Source: Planctomycetaceae bacterium (GTDB lineage Bacteria > Planctomycetota > Planctomycetia > Pirellulales > Pirellulaceae). From it: a stretch of DNA of 33,322 bases. Below are positions 1 through 9,083 of the stretch, piece by piece; position 1 is the stretch's first letter; each line of letters begins with the position of its first letter. Under the pieces are notes generated by a model, which saw nothing but the letters and a program-made list of their open reading frames with translations, was not told the DNA's origin and made no database searches. Both the position numbers and the translations under genes were made by a program. The stretch is taken from assembly GCA_005798335.1 (NCBI GenBank), contig SYJV01000229.1:1-33322 (forward strand), in the 5' to 3' direction.

Positions 1-774
1 GAACAAACTATTCTCTGGGCTGCTTACGAGATCGTTCGTCCCGTGTACCAAGAATACCGGTGGAGTCGCGGCTGGCACGGAGATACCTGCTGCTAAGCCA
101 TCTTTATCCTTTGCCTTTAAGTAGCCCGGATACACGGAAACGGCAAAGTCGGGACGACAACTTACTTTGTCGAGTGCGTCCTGCGGCGGGTAAGTCTGAT
201 CGTCGAATCGAGTTGCAGCAGCAATCGCGAGATGACCGCCTGCGGAGAACCCGATGACGCCAATACGATCCGGTCGGACTGCCAATTCCGTTGCGCGATG
301 GCGAAGAATACGAATCGCGCGTTGAGCGTCTTGCAGAGGTCGGCGCGCGGGTTCGCCTTTTGGTTCGTCAGCTCGCCGAGGTACGCGGTATTTCAGCACT
401 ACGCCCGTGATCCCATGCGAGTTTAACCATGCAGCAACTTCCTCGCCTTCCAATTGCCAATAGAGGTCCCAGTAACCTCCGCCGGGGCAGATCAACATAG
501 TCGTGCCCGTCGCTTTATCGGCCGGCGGTGCAAACACTGTGATCGTCGGTTTGGTGACGCCGGTAATCAATCGTGTTTGTTCAGTCACTTCGACCTGCGT
601 GCGATCCAACTTGGGTGACAATCGCTCGCGTTCGGGGCCAATTTCCTGATTTTCGTCGGGAACGACCGTCGACCAAACATCGATTACGCGCGGCTCAATT
701 GCGAAAACTGTCGGCGCGCTAATCTGCGATCCCCAAAGTACCAAGCCAGACAAGCATCTAAGCAGTCTAGTCAC
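1..774 (-). CDS. Alpha/beta hydrolase, BD-FAE/acetylxylan-esterase-like (partial, C-terminus off window)
   Basis: Reading the minus strand from a GTG at 774 gives 258 uninterrupted codons that run off the window edge. The N-terminus (positively charged start, LSGLVLWG hydrophobic run, cleavage-like TVFA) looks like a signal peptide, so a secreted or periplasmic enzyme is likely. The fold markers are an early CPGGGY oxyanion-type motif, the nucleophile elbow GFSAGG with Ser at about residue 177, and HGTND with the probable catalytic Asp at about 248. The catalytic His should lie just beyond the edge. This arrangement is typical of planctomycete esterases of the BD-FAE/dienelactone-hydrolase type that deacylate polysaccharides. 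The start is only 11 bp after the sulfatase stop, implying co-transcription. The GTG start is an inference; substrate is unknown. Confidence 0.85.
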   Translation of the reverse strand, partial: MTRLLRCLSGLVLWGSQISAPTVFAIEPRVIDVWSTVVPDENQEIGPERERLSPKLDRTQVEVTEQTRLITGVTKPTITVFAPPADKATGTTMLICPGGGYWDLYWQLEGEEVAAWLNSHGITGVVLKYRVPRRADEPKGEPARRPLQDAQRAIRILRHRATELAVRPDRIGVIGFSAGGHLAIAAATRFDDQTYPPQDALDKVSCRPDFAVSVYPGYLKAKDKDGLAAGISVPAATPPVFLVHGTNDLVSSPENSLF

Positions 775-785
775 AGCGTAGATCC

Positions 786-2591
786 CTATAGTTTGAGGAA
801 TTTTGCATGTTTCAGCTCCAATACCTGCCCGCCGGGCATGGATAGAGCCTCAATGATAAATCTTGTACGTCCCTGGCCAATACTCATAGTGCCAAGTTGC
901 AAAGTGTGCCAGATTCGATTGCGGTACCGAGCATGACCATCCAAGTCGCGATGTGGCAGCCGGACCTCGCGCGGTTGAGCCTCGGGTACAGTGACCTCCA
1001 GCGATTGTTTACCCATGCGTACGCGGATTTTCGAACCTGCGTCCGCTAGTGGACAGGCAATCGCAAGTTCAATTTCGTAATCTCCAGCTTGCACAACGTC
1101 GACGTCGAACCAAATGGAAGCTCCAGCGGAGGTCCAGCCCATCAGCCAATCATTGGCAAAGCCAGGTCCACTAGCAAAGCGAAGCGGCGGATCATAGTAG
1201 GCTTGCGGCGCATGCAGTTCCACTGGATTGTGTTGATCGTATCCGATCGGCAACGGCAATCGCTCCAAGCCGTCTCGCGACACATCTGCATACCACGCGT
1301 CGTACTCTCCGCTTAATCGTTGAACAATTTCAGGATGTTGGTCGGCAATGTCATGTTCCTGACTTGGATCGGCCACCATGTCGTACAATTGCCACACGGT
1401 AGCGTTTGCGTCATTGGCCTTGGCTTTGGAACCACCTCCCGGTCCGCGAATTTCGCGGACCAATCGATAGCGCTGCGTACGCACGGCACCGGGGTACTTG
1501 TTGGATTCGTCAATCGGATTGTGAGTAAACAGCACTCGCTCTGGCCACGCGGATGTGTTGTTGTCGAGCAGCGGCCGCAGGCTGGTACCATCGAAGCGAG
1601 TGTCCGTAGGTTGTTTCACGCCGCACAGATCGAGTAGCGTTGGCAACACATCAATGTGCGCCGCGATTTGTTCGACCAAATGGGGTTGCCAGTTCGCATT
1701 GGGCCAATGAACGAACAGCGGTACCCGAGTCCCTCCTTCGTGTACCGACGTTTTTCCCCCGCGCATCCCGGCGTTGAAGAGTTTTACGCCCGCTGTGCCA
1801 CCATTGTCGGTTAACAGGACAACAATCGTATTTTCAGCGATGCCCAGCGAAGTTAGATGCCTGCGCAGTCGCCCCATATTTTCGTCGAGGTTCTCGCACA
1901 TACCATAGAAAGCAGCCACGTTGTCATCCAATCCGCGCGCTTTGAATTTCGCGAACTTGTCATCTGACACTTGAAACGGAGAATGCGGCGCATTAAACGC
2001 CAAGTAACAGAAAAACGGCCGGTCTTTTGTGCTCGAAATAAATCGTATCGCTTCATTGGTGAGAACGTCACTAATAAACCCTCGTGTGGGAGTAGGTTGT
2101 GATCCCCGCAAAAGATGAGCGTCAAAGTAGTCGTTCCAATGGCCGTTGTTGAAGCCGAAGAATTCCGCAAACCCTTGCCCCGGCGCAGTGTAAGGAAATT
2201 GTTCCCCATTGTGCCACTTGCCAAAACATCCTGTTTGATATCCGGCAGATTGCAAAATTTCGGCGATCGTGACTTCTGACGGACGCATCGCCTCTCGGTT
2301 GTGAGTCACACCATGGCACCCGGTTCTAAGTGGCCACCGACCTGTCAACAGAGCGGCTCGCGTGGGAGCGCAAAACGAGTTTACAAAGAAACGATCAAAT
2401 CGCACGGACTGGCGTGCAAGTTGATCTATATTGGGAGTCTCCACATACGGATTTCCGTGGATTGCAAAATCTCCGTACCCCTGATCGTCCGCCATGATTA
2501 ACACAATATTCGGGCGATCAACAGCCGCCAGTCGATGCCACAGTATCGCGCCAATCAAGATCGATGCTAAAGCCACTGAGCGAGCACGCAT
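786..2591 (-). CDS. Sulfatase, formylglycine-dependent S1 family, secreted
   Basis: The 601-residue protein has an N-terminal signal/anchor (residues 5-23), then RPNIVLIMADDQGYGD with the paired metal-binding Asp35/Asp36, and the sulfatase signature CAPTR at 74-78, where Cys74 would be converted to formylglycine by an FGE enzyme not seen in this window. A second metal-site motif, LLTDNGG, appears mid-protein. The last 140 residues look like a beta-sandwich appended to the catalytic domain. It probably removes sulfate esters from polysaccharide or glycans in the periplasm or outside. A GAGGGGA sequence lies about 10 bases upstream of the ATG. It sits 55 bp after the ThuA-like gene and 11 bp before the esterase-like gene. 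Family assignment is firm; the substrate is not predictable. Confidence 0.95.
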   Translation of the reverse strand: MRARSVALASILIGAILWHRLAAVDRPNIVLIMADDQGYGDFAIHGNPYVETPNIDQLARQSVRFDRFFVNSFCAPTRAALLTGRWPLRTGCHGVTHNREAMRPSEVTIAEILQSAGYQTGCFGKWHNGEQFPYTAPGQGFAEFFGFNNGHWNDYFDAHLLRGSQPTPTRGFISDVLTNEAIRFISSTKDRPFFCYLAFNAPHSPFQVSDDKFAKFKARGLDDNVAAFYGMCENLDENMGRLRRHLTSLGIAENTIVVLLTDNGGTAGVKLFNAGMRGGKTSVHEGGTRVPLFVHWPNANWQPHLVEQIAAHIDVLPTLLDLCGVKQPTDTRFDGTSLRPLLDNNTSAWPERVLFTHNPIDESNKYPGAVRTQRYRLVREIRGPGGGSKAKANDANATVWQLYDMVADPSQEHDIADQHPEIVQRLSGEYDAWYADVSRDGLERLPLPIGYDQHNPVELHAPQAYYDPPLRFASGPGFANDWLMGWTSAGASIWFDVDVVQAGDYEIELAIACPLADAGSKIRVRMGKQSLEVTVPEAQPREVRLPHRDLDGHARYRNRIWHTLQLGTMSIGQGRTRFIIEALSMPGGQVLELKHAKFLKL

Positions 2592-2646
2592 TTACTCGGC
2601 ATCCCCTCGCCTTTGTCAGCGGATTCAACGAATAACGAATCGACAA

Positions 2647-3432
2647 TTAACTCGGTGTATTTGGCGCGATAGGGCTGAGCGGCTGTTTGATATTTCTACC
2701 GGCAAGCTGAACAGTTCCGTCGGTGGGACGAGCCCATGCGATGGCGTTTGTAATAATGCGTTGAACGTTGAAATCGTGGTAAATCGGATAAGTCTCATGA
2801 CCGGGACTGAAATAAAATATCTTTCCCTTGCCACGGCGAAACGTGCACGCGCTTCGAAATACTTCGCCACCTTCGAACCAACTGACCGTTAACAATTCGT
2901 CCGGTTGAGGAATATCGAAGAGTTCACCATACATTTCCGACGCTGCCAGCTCAAAATACTCACCCTGGATGCCATCGAGTATGACGTGACCAGGGCTGAC
3001 GATCCATAGGCGCTCTTTTTCGTCGGCCTCGCGCCAGCGCAACATACAAGTCGTCCCCATCAACCGGCGAAAGATTTTCGATGCGTGGCCCGAATGGAGC
3101 ACAATTAATCCCATGCCTTCTAAGACGCGGCGCTGGACCTTGTCGACGATGCTGTCGGCAACTTTATCGTGCCCTGCATGTCCCCACCACAGCATCACAT
3201 CCGTCTTGGCCAGTACATCGTCCGAGAGTCCATGCAGTGGCTGGTCCAACGTCGCGCAGTGTACAGACACATTCGCTCCCCAACGCTGTTCAATTGCGCT
3301 GGCCAATACGCGATGAATGCCCTCGGGGTAGTTTTTCTGAACCACCGGCATGGAACGCTCGTGGATGAATTCGTTCCAAACGGTCACGTGCATGACTGCG
3401 TTACTCTCCATCATTTGGCCTCGTTTCATCAT
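2647..3432 (-). CDS. ThuA-like domain protein
   Basis: The 261-residue protein matches the ThuA (trehalose-utilisation-like) glutamine-amidotransferase-related fold: VWNEF near the start, [11 protein letters not shown] with a following helix, [14 protein letters not shown], and the late segment [18 protein letters not shown]. The WWGH, HSGH and SPGHE elements are characteristic. There is no signal peptide, so it is probably cytoplasmic. Its ATG overlaps the acetyl-CoA synthetase stop as ATGA, indicating translational coupling; a second ATG follows immediately. In planctomycetes such proteins usually sit among carbohydrate-catabolic and Gfo/Idh genes, and the neighbouring sulfatase and esterase agree with that. 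The biochemical activity of this family is poorly known. Confidence 0.88.
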   Translation of the reverse strand: MMKRGQMMESNAVMHVTVWNEFIHERSMPVVQKNYPEGIHRVLASAIEQRWGANVSVHCATLDQPLHGLSDDVLAKTDVMLWWGHAGHDKVADSIVDKVQRRVLEGMGLIVLHSGHASKIFRRLMGTTCMLRWREADEKERLWIVSPGHVILDGIQGEYFELAASEMYGELFDIPQPDELLTVSWFEGGEVFRSACTFRRGKGKIFYFSPGHETYPIYHDFNVQRIITNAIAWARPTDGTVQLAGRNIKQPLSPIAPNTPS

Positions 3433-5387
3433 GATTCGTCGTCCGAACGCAATTTAGCCAGCACAGTGTAATCCTCTAGAGTTGTCGTATCTCCAACCTG
3501 CTCCTTACCGGATGCGATATCGCGCAACAATCGTCGCATGATCTTACCCGAGCGAGTTTTTGGCAGTGCACTGGTGAAGTGGATATCGTCCGGCTGTGCT
3601 AGTGCACCAATCTCTTTGCGAACATGCATTTTGAGGGCGGTCCGCAATTCGTCGCTGGGCTGGCCGCTGCGCAGCGTAACGAAAACTGACAAAACCTGAC
3701 CGCGAATTTCGTCCGGCTTACCTACGGCGGCTGCTTCGGCGACAGACGGATGAGACACCAAGGCGCTTTCCACTTCAATAGTGCTCAATCGATGGCCTGA
3801 AACATTAATGACATCATCGATGCGCCCCATGATCCAGAAATAGCCGTCTGTGTCGCACCGGGCATTATCGCCGGTTAGGTACATACCGGGAATTTTCGTC
3901 CAATACTGTTCTTTGTAACGTGCGTCGTCGCCCCAGATGCCGCGCAACATGCCAGGCCAGGGATGATCGATACACAACATGCCACCACGGCCCAACGGGA
4001 CATCTTGACCTTTCTCATCGACGATCCTTGGACGCACACCAGGCAGAGGTTTGGTGCAGCTTCCCGGTTTGGTCGCAATCGCGCCCGGTAGCGGCGACAT
4101 CATAATGCCGCCCGTCTCAGTTTGCCACCATGTATCGACGATCGGACATCGTCCGCCGCCGATCTTGTTGTAGTACCACATCCACGCTTCGGGATTGATC
4201 CCTTCGCCAACACTTCCCAGCAGTCGCAAACTGGTCAGGTCGTGTTTGTCGACATGATGATCGCCCCACTTGATAAAAGCTCGAATCGCAGTCGGCGCAG
4301 TATACAAAATGGTCACGCGGTATTTCTCGATCAAAGCCCAAAATCGATCTTCCTCGGGCCAATTGGGCGCTCCTTCGTACATCAAGATCTTAGCACCAGC
4401 GGACAATGGCCCGTAGACAACATAGCTATGACCAGTGATCCAACCACAATCAGCCGTGCACCAAAAAATATCGTCATCCTGGTGATCGAACACCATTTGA
4501 AATGTACGCTTGGCGTACAAGTTATAACCGGCGGTCGTATGCCGAATACCTTTGGGTTTTCCGGTCGAACCACTGGTATAAAGGATGAACAGCGGCGTTT
4601 CACTATCCAGTGGAGTCGCGGGACAATCGGTGCTGGCCTGAGCCATCGCCTCGTGCCACCAAATGTCGCGACCGTTTTTCATCTGCACCGCATTTCCGGC
4701 GCGCTTGAGTACTACGCACTTCTCAACGGTTGAGCTCTTCGCCAGCGCTTCGTCGATGGTGTCCTTCAGCGGCAGGACCTTGCCGCGGCGATAGAGTCCA
4801 TCGCTGGTCAGTTGAATCTTTGCCTTGGCATCGTTATTGCGATCGGCGACCGCCTCAGCGGAAAAGCCCGCGAAGATCACTGAATGAACCGCACCGATTC
4901 TTGCACAGGCCAGCATGGCGACTGGTAACTCGGGCGTCATCGGCATGTAAATGCTGACCACATCTCCTGGCTGGACACCCAGAGACTTCAGGACGTTCGC
5001 AAACTTGCAAACCTCGCAATGGAGATCGCGGTAGGTTAACGTCCGCGTATCGCCTGGCTCCCCTTCCCAGAGAATCGCTACTTGGTCGCCTCGGCCTGCA
5101 GCGATTTGGGCATCCAGGCAATTGTAGCTGGCGTTTGTCTTCCCACCGACAAACCATTGGGCAAACGGTTCGTCCCACTGCAGAGTCTTCTGGAACGGCT
5201 CAAACCAGTGAAGATGCTGGCGAGCCTCAGCGGCCCAATACCCTTCCAGATCTGCGGCTGCGGCATCGTACAGTTGTTGGTACTCCGACAAGCTTTTGAT
5301 CGAAGCTCGGCTCGCAAAACTTTGGCTGGGCGGAAATATCCGTTGCTCCACCATGACTGTATCAACGTGCCCTGTTTGCTCACTCAT
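3429..5387 (-). CDS. acs: Acetyl-CoA synthetase (AMP-forming)
   Basis: It converts acetate, ATP and CoA to acetyl-CoA, AMP and pyrophosphate in the cytoplasm. The adenylation P-loop [11 protein letters not shown] is present, with the usual family blocks [20 protein letters not shown] and [17 protein letters not shown], and the C-terminal TRSGKIMRR, whose Lys (about residue 615) is the conserved catalytic lysine and known acetylation site. The frame is open to an ATG at 5432, but the ATG at 5387 gives 652 residues, the usual bacterial Acs length, has AAAGGG upstream and removes a non-homologous leader; I prefer it. It heads the minus-strand set acs, ThuA, sulfatase, esterase and is divergent from the SDR gene. 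Confidence 0.96.
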   Translation of the reverse strand: MSEQTGHVDTVMVEQRIFPPSQSFASRASIKSLSEYQQLYDAAAADLEGYWAAEARQHLHWFEPFQKTLQWDEPFAQWFVGGKTNASYNCLDAQIAAGRGDQVAILWEGEPGDTRTLTYRDLHCEVCKFANVLKSLGVQPGDVVSIYMPMTPELPVAMLACARIGAVHSVIFAGFSAEAVADRNNDAKAKIQLTSDGLYRRGKVLPLKDTIDEALAKSSTVEKCVVLKRAGNAVQMKNGRDIWWHEAMAQASTDCPATPLDSETPLFILYTSGSTGKPKGIRHTTAGYNLYAKRTFQMVFDHQDDDIFWCTADCGWITGHSYVVYGPLSAGAKILMYEGAPNWPEEDRFWALIEKYRVTILYTAPTAIRAFIKWGDHHVDKHDLTSLRLLGSVGEGINPEAWMWYYNKIGGGRCPIVDTWWQTETGGIMMSPLPGAIATKPGSCTKPLPGVRPRIVDEKGQDVPLGRGGMLCIDHPWPGMLRGIWGDDARYKEQYWTKIPGMYLTGDNARCDTDGYFWIMGRIDDVINVSGHRLSTIEVESALVSHPSVAEAAAVGKPDEIRGQVLSVFVTLRSGQPSDELRTALKMHVRKEIGALAQPDDIHFTSALPKTRSGKIMRRLLRDIASGKEQVGDTTTLEDYTVLAKLRSDDES

Positions 5388-5632
5388 CAGTTTCTTACCC
5401 TTTGTCGTCTGCGAACTCGGCGGGATTTTCATGCCTCAGAACCGATCTTGAGACCCGACAGTTGACCGGAGTTAGCCGTCCAACGCCAAGAAAAACCTGC
5501 CATCTATTTCGACCGCACATGTTCCAAGGATGCCGATTCTAGTTCGCGGTGGAAAAGGCTGTCAAATAGGCTCCTGAGGATTCGGTTGCAAATGTCATTA
5601 GCAACGGTAAGATTTTCTCAAAAGGTAAACTA
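5388..5632. other. Divergent intergenic region between acs and the SDR gene
   Basis: About 245 bp (200 bp if acs begins at 5432) separates two divergent genes and must hold promoters for both strands. No confident -35/-10 pair or operator is visible. A weak inverted repeat GTTGC/GCAAC with an 11-base loop lies at about 5586-5606. AAAAGG at about 5619-5624 is the probable ribosome-binding site for the SDR gene. Confidence 0.4.
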
Positions 5633-6448
5633 ATGATGCCCAGACCCCCAAGCAAAGTTGTGTACGAAAATTCAGGCCGAATTGTAGTTGTCACCGGTGG
5701 CAGCAACGGCATCGGCTTGGCGATTTGTCAGGCGTTTCTCGCCAGTGGAGCATCCGTGGTCTGCATTGACGTTGCCCAGGCCAGCGATTCCAGTGTCGCA
5801 GGCAGTGCCGAATTTTACCGTGCGGATGTCAGCGATGAATCACAGTGCAAAGCCGCAATGGACCATGTGGTTGGCAAATATGGGGGCGTCGACGTACTGG
5901 TAAATAACGCTGCGATTCAGCCCCCACAGTCCTATACACCGGTCGATCAGTTGGATTCGCTGCTCGCTCAGCGCATCATCAACGTCAACTTCATGGGTTA
6001 TACCTATATGGCCAAATATGCGCTTGGCTATATGAAGGCACAGCGCTCGGGCGTTGTCGTTAACATCGCCAGCGGGCAAGGGCACAGAACCGCTCGACAA
6101 GTTCCGATCTACGGTCCCATGAAGGCTGCGTCAATTCTGCAAACAAAGCAATGGGGCGTAGAATACGCTCGTCATGGAATTAGGGTTGCTTCCGTTTCTC
6201 CCGGTGCGATCGATACGCCGCTCGTCCGCGCCAGCCTCGATGCGCAAGGCGGCGAAGCAGCGCTAGCCAATCGACATCCACTGGGACGCATCGGCCAACC
6301 TCATGAGATTGCTCAGGCAGTGCTTTGGCTGGCTAGCGACGATGCGTCGTTCGTAACCGCAACTGATTTGTCGGTCGATGGAGGATTGTCGGCCTTTGGG
6401 GCGTTTGCTGACCCCTATCCATTGCCGCAGGATTCCAGCCAGCAATAG
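5633..6448 (+). CDS. Short-chain dehydrogenase/reductase (SDR) family oxidoreductase
   Basis: A 271-residue classical SDR with a Rossmann fold. The cofactor motif TGGSNGIG is at residues 21-28, the NNAA motif at 91-94, and the catalytic triad is Ser147 (NIASG), Tyr160 and Lys164 (YGPMK). After the core comes the usual SPGAIDTPL region and the C-terminal GRIGQPHEIAQAVLWLASDDASFVTATDLSVDGG type ending (only its key elements are named here). An Asp after beta-2 (CID) suggests NAD rather than NADP preference; this is an inference. AAAAGG precedes the ATG-ATG start. It is transcribed alone, divergent from acs and convergent with the M50 protease. Substrate is unknown; glucose- or gluconate-type dehydrogenases are the nearest general class. 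Confidence 0.93.
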   Translation: MMPRPPSKVVYENSGRIVVVTGGSNGIGLAICQAFLASGASVVCIDVAQASDSSVAGSAEFYRADVSDESQCKAAMDHVVGKYGGVDVLVNNAAIQPPQSYTPVDQLDSLLAQRIINVNFMGYTYMAKYALGYMKAQRSGVVVNIASGQGHRTARQVPIYGPMKAASILQTKQWGVEYARHGIRVASVSPGAIDTPLVRASLDAQGGEAALANRHPLGRIGQPHEIAQAVLWLASDDASFVTATDLSVDGGLSAFGAFADPYPLPQDSSQQ

Positions 6449-6503
6449 TGGGTTGACTGCGCCGCGACAAATATCTAAGCGTGCGATCCATTGAGCGATT
6501 CGG

Positions 6504-7385
6504 TCAGCCAATGCGATAGGTACCAGGCGGAATCTCTTTCACTTCGATCGCGTCGATGACGTCATCTGATTTGTCGGGGAAACCTTTGGGGCCTTCGCTT
6601 GATCCTGGTCCGTACGAAGTATGAAACGTCCACGCTGCCGCTTGAGCGTTTGTCTGGAAACCAGATTGACCTGGCGTCCAAACCCATTGCATCCATGGAG
6701 GACTAGCCGTCGCGCGCCTGCGAGCTTCGAATAATTCGGCGGTCCCCGCAATGAACACGAAAACTGCGATCAACAGTAGGCCAAACTGACCATAAGCTAT
6801 CGACGCGATAACAAATACCAGCGACATCCAGCGACCAACTCGAGCGGCAATTTCCGTAGCCCGCAAATGACCAAGATAGATCGCCAGCAAACTCCGCAGC
6901 ACTCGTCCGCCATCCATGGGGAAAGCCGGCAGCATATTGAAAATTACCAACCCAATGTTGATGAAGCAAAGTTGGCCGATAAAACTAATTTCGCTAGGCT
7001 TGGAGGCTAATTCACCAGCGCCGACAGCGCCAGCCAATATCAACGCGAGGGCGATAACTACATTTACGGCGGGGCCTGCAACCGCGATGATCAACTCGTG
7101 CCAAGGTTCTTGCGGCAATCGCGTCAGGCGGGCAACTCCACCAATCGGCAACAAAGTAATATCGGTTGTCGGAATTCCAAACTTTGCGGCAGCAAAAGCG
7201 TGCCCGAATTCGTGAGCTAGCACACAAGCGAATACCGCCAACACGAATCCCGCTGCCACCATTCCAGCGACCAATCCTGACTCCGCCATGGAACTCAACA
7301 GGTAATACAACACGATGATCCAAAAGGTCCAATGGATGTAAATCCCGATTCCTCGAAATGTGCCGACCTTCCAACTGCCACCCAT
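6504..7385 (-). CDS. Site-2 protease family (M50) intramembrane metalloprotease
   Basis: The 293-residue polytopic membrane protein carries the zinc motif HEFGH at residues 58-62 inside a transmembrane helix and the second family motif NMLPAFPMDGGR, with Asp158 as the third zinc ligand. Several further hydrophobic segments cover residues 20-50, 98-122, 136-150 and 180-205. The family cleaves membrane-embedded substrates such as anti-sigma factors or pro-sigma factors; this member lacks the PDZ domain of RseP and the CBS pair of some SpoIVFB-like relatives. The C-terminal 75 residues are polar and not recognised. AGG lies about 8 bases before the ATG. No substrate gene is adjacent. Confidence 0.92.
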   Translation of the reverse strand: MGGSWKVGTFRGIGIYIHWTFWIIVLYYLLSSMAESGLVAGMVAAGFVLAVFACVLAHEFGHAFAAAKFGIPTTDITLLPIGGVARLTRLPQEPWHELIIAVAGPAVNVVIALALILAGAVGAGELASKPSEISFIGQLCFINIGLVIFNMLPAFPMDGGRVLRSLLAIYLGHLRATEIAARVGRWMSLVFVIASIAYGQFGLLLIAVFVFIAGTAELFEARRRATASPPWMQWVWTPGQSGFQTNAQAAAWTFHTSYGPGSSEGPKGFPDKSDDVIDAIEVKEIPPGTYRIG

Positions 7386-7570
7386 CGAATTTACCTGTTT
7401 AGAAAAGCGAGCACTTGTCCTGCCAAACCGGCAGTGTGCGAATCAATAATGTGGTACTCTATTTTCAAAGATCCTTGTAAGTGCAAACAATATACCAGCG
7501 CCACGCGATTAGTTGGACGAAGCTCCGCCAATCAACTTTCGCTTACTCTCCTATCGTCTTGAGGTCCAAC

Positions 7571-8971
7571 GTGCAATTGTTTACGCGATTCGTATGGAAA
7601 TCTTGTTTTTTTCTTACTCTCACAAGTGTTTATTGTGTTGCGGACCTAAGTGTCGCATCCGACCGGCCAAATATCATTGTGATCATGGCCGACGATCTTG
7701 GTTACGAAACGCTTGGCGCTAACGGAGGCACTTCCTATAAGACGCCACACCTCGATCGATTGGCTGGCCAAGGCGTGAGGTTTCAACACTGTTACGTTCA
7801 ACCGCTGTGCACGCCGACTCGAGTGCAGTTGATGACGGGATTGTACAACGTGCGCAATTATGTTCGGTTTGGGTACATGAATCCAACTGCGACGACATTT
7901 GGTAACCGCTTGCGAGCGCAGGGATACGCGACTTGCATCGCGGGCAAGTGGCAGCTTGGTCAGCAACTGGACTTGCCCAACAAATTCGGTTTTGACGAAC
8001 ACTGTTTGTGGCAACACACTCGCCGACCGCCCCGATACGCCAATCCGGGCTTAGAAATCAATGGTACGCAGAAGGACTTTTCTAGCGGAGAATATGGTCC
8101 CGATATCGTAAACGACTACGCTATCGACTTCGTTTCTCGCCACGACAATAAACCCTTTTTCTTGTATTACCCGATGATGCTGACGCATGGCCCCTATCAA
8201 CCAACACCCGACAGCAAGTCGTGGGACCCCACAGCCATCGGCGAAGCAGTCAATCGCGCACCAGAGCACTTCGGCCATATGGTCGAGTATATGGACAAGC
8301 TAGTCGGCCGATTGGTTGCTAAGCTCGACGAGCTGCGAATTCGCGACAATACTCTGATCGTCTTTATCGGCGACAACGGTACTGGCAGCGGCACTGTATC
8401 GAAGATGGGAAATAAGGAAATTGTCGGTGCTAAAGGCAAGACAATTTCGACCGGCATGCACGTACCCCTGATTGCGAATTGGCCCAAAGGGATCAAGCAA
8501 CCGCTGGTGACCAACGAATTGGCGGACAGCACCGACATATTGCCAACGATTTGCGAGGCTGCCGGCCTCCCCGCCGATTCTTTAGGACAAATTGACGGCC
8601 GCAGTTTCTTGCCATTGTTGCAAGGCAGATCTTATTCGCCTCGCCAGTGGGTCTATTCTTGGTATTCGCCCAGGCAAAGCAACAACCTTGAAGTTCGCGA
8701 GTTGGTGTTCAACCGAGAATTCAAATTGTATCGCTCGGGCGAGTTCATTGATTTGAGAAACGATCTGCTGGAAAAGCAACCTCTGCGAGTCGGTGACCTA
8801 ACAGGCGATGCTGCGCAAGCTGCAAAATCACTTCAGCTTGCGCTCGACCAATTCACTACTGCTCGACCCGCCGACCTCGATCAACCAACCTTAACGGAAA
8901 CAAGAACTCCGGCAGAGAAGAAGGGCAAGAAGGCCAACCGTCAAAAGAAAAAAGGCAAAGCAGCCGAGTAA
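7571..8971 (+). CDS. Sulfatase, formylglycine-dependent S1 family, secreted (GTG start)
   Basis: An arylsulfatase-type enzyme of 466 residues. The frame is open back to an ATG at 7481, but that would add a 30-residue leader with no relation to the family. The GTG at 7571 has GAGG seven bases upstream and starts a clean signal peptide ([20 protein letters not shown]), so I chose it. [15 protein letters not shown] supplies metal ligands Asp41/Asp42, and CTPTR at residues 80-84 is the formylglycine motif. IGDNGTGS is the later metal-site motif. The protein ends in a lysine-rich tail (about 17 Lys/Arg in the last 35 residues), unusual for a secreted sulfatase and possibly involved in surface attachment or polyanion binding. 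Confidence 0.93.
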   Translation: MQLFTRFVWKSCFFLTLTSVYCVADLSVASDRPNIIVIMADDLGYETLGANGGTSYKTPHLDRLAGQGVRFQHCYVQPLCTPTRVQLMTGLYNVRNYVRFGYMNPTATTFGNRLRAQGYATCIAGKWQLGQQLDLPNKFGFDEHCLWQHTRRPPRYANPGLEINGTQKDFSSGEYGPDIVNDYAIDFVSRHDNKPFFLYYPMMLTHGPYQPTPDSKSWDPTAIGEAVNRAPEHFGHMVEYMDKLVGRLVAKLDELRIRDNTLIVFIGDNGTGSGTVSKMGNKEIVGAKGKTISTGMHVPLIANWPKGIKQPLVTNELADSTDILPTICEAAGLPADSLGQIDGRSFLPLLQGRSYSPRQWVYSWYSPRQSNNLEVRELVFNREFKLYRSGEFIDLRNDLLEKQPLRVGDLTGDAAQAAKSLQLALDQFTTARPADLDQPTLTETRTPAEKKGKKANRQKKKGKAAE

Positions 8972-8984
8972 GCTGTCTAAATTT

Positions 8985-9043
8985 CTGACATCGCGGAATG
9001 CGTCAAGCATTTCGTTGATGCATTTTCGATTCCGCGATGTCAG
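8985..9043. terminator. Perfect inverted repeat between convergent genes, probable bidirectional terminator or REP-like element
   Basis: Arms CTGACATCGCGGAAT (8985-8999) and its exact complement (9029-9043) enclose a 29-base loop that can itself pair TGCGTCAA with TTGATGCA through one G-U pair. It starts 13 bases after the sulfatase stop and ends 40 bases before the oxidoreductase stop on the other strand. No long T tract follows on either strand, so Rho-independent termination is not certain. Confidence 0.6.
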
Positions 9044-9083
9044 TCCGCGCCGCACGAAAGCCTTGACGGCTGAGAAATAGCGT

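Noticed and set aside
60-426. Two short plus-strand frames at the left end
   Set aside because: They lie antisense to the alpha/beta hydrolase, whose catalytic motifs are clear on the minus strand.
4122-4733. 203-codon open frame on the plus strand inside acs
   Set aside because: It lies wholly antisense to a gene with full Acs motifs and its translation shows no recognisable protein pattern.
7481-7570. ATG at 7481 as start of the second sulfatase
   Set aside because: It would add 30 residues before the signal peptide; GTG at 7571 has GAGG at the right distance.
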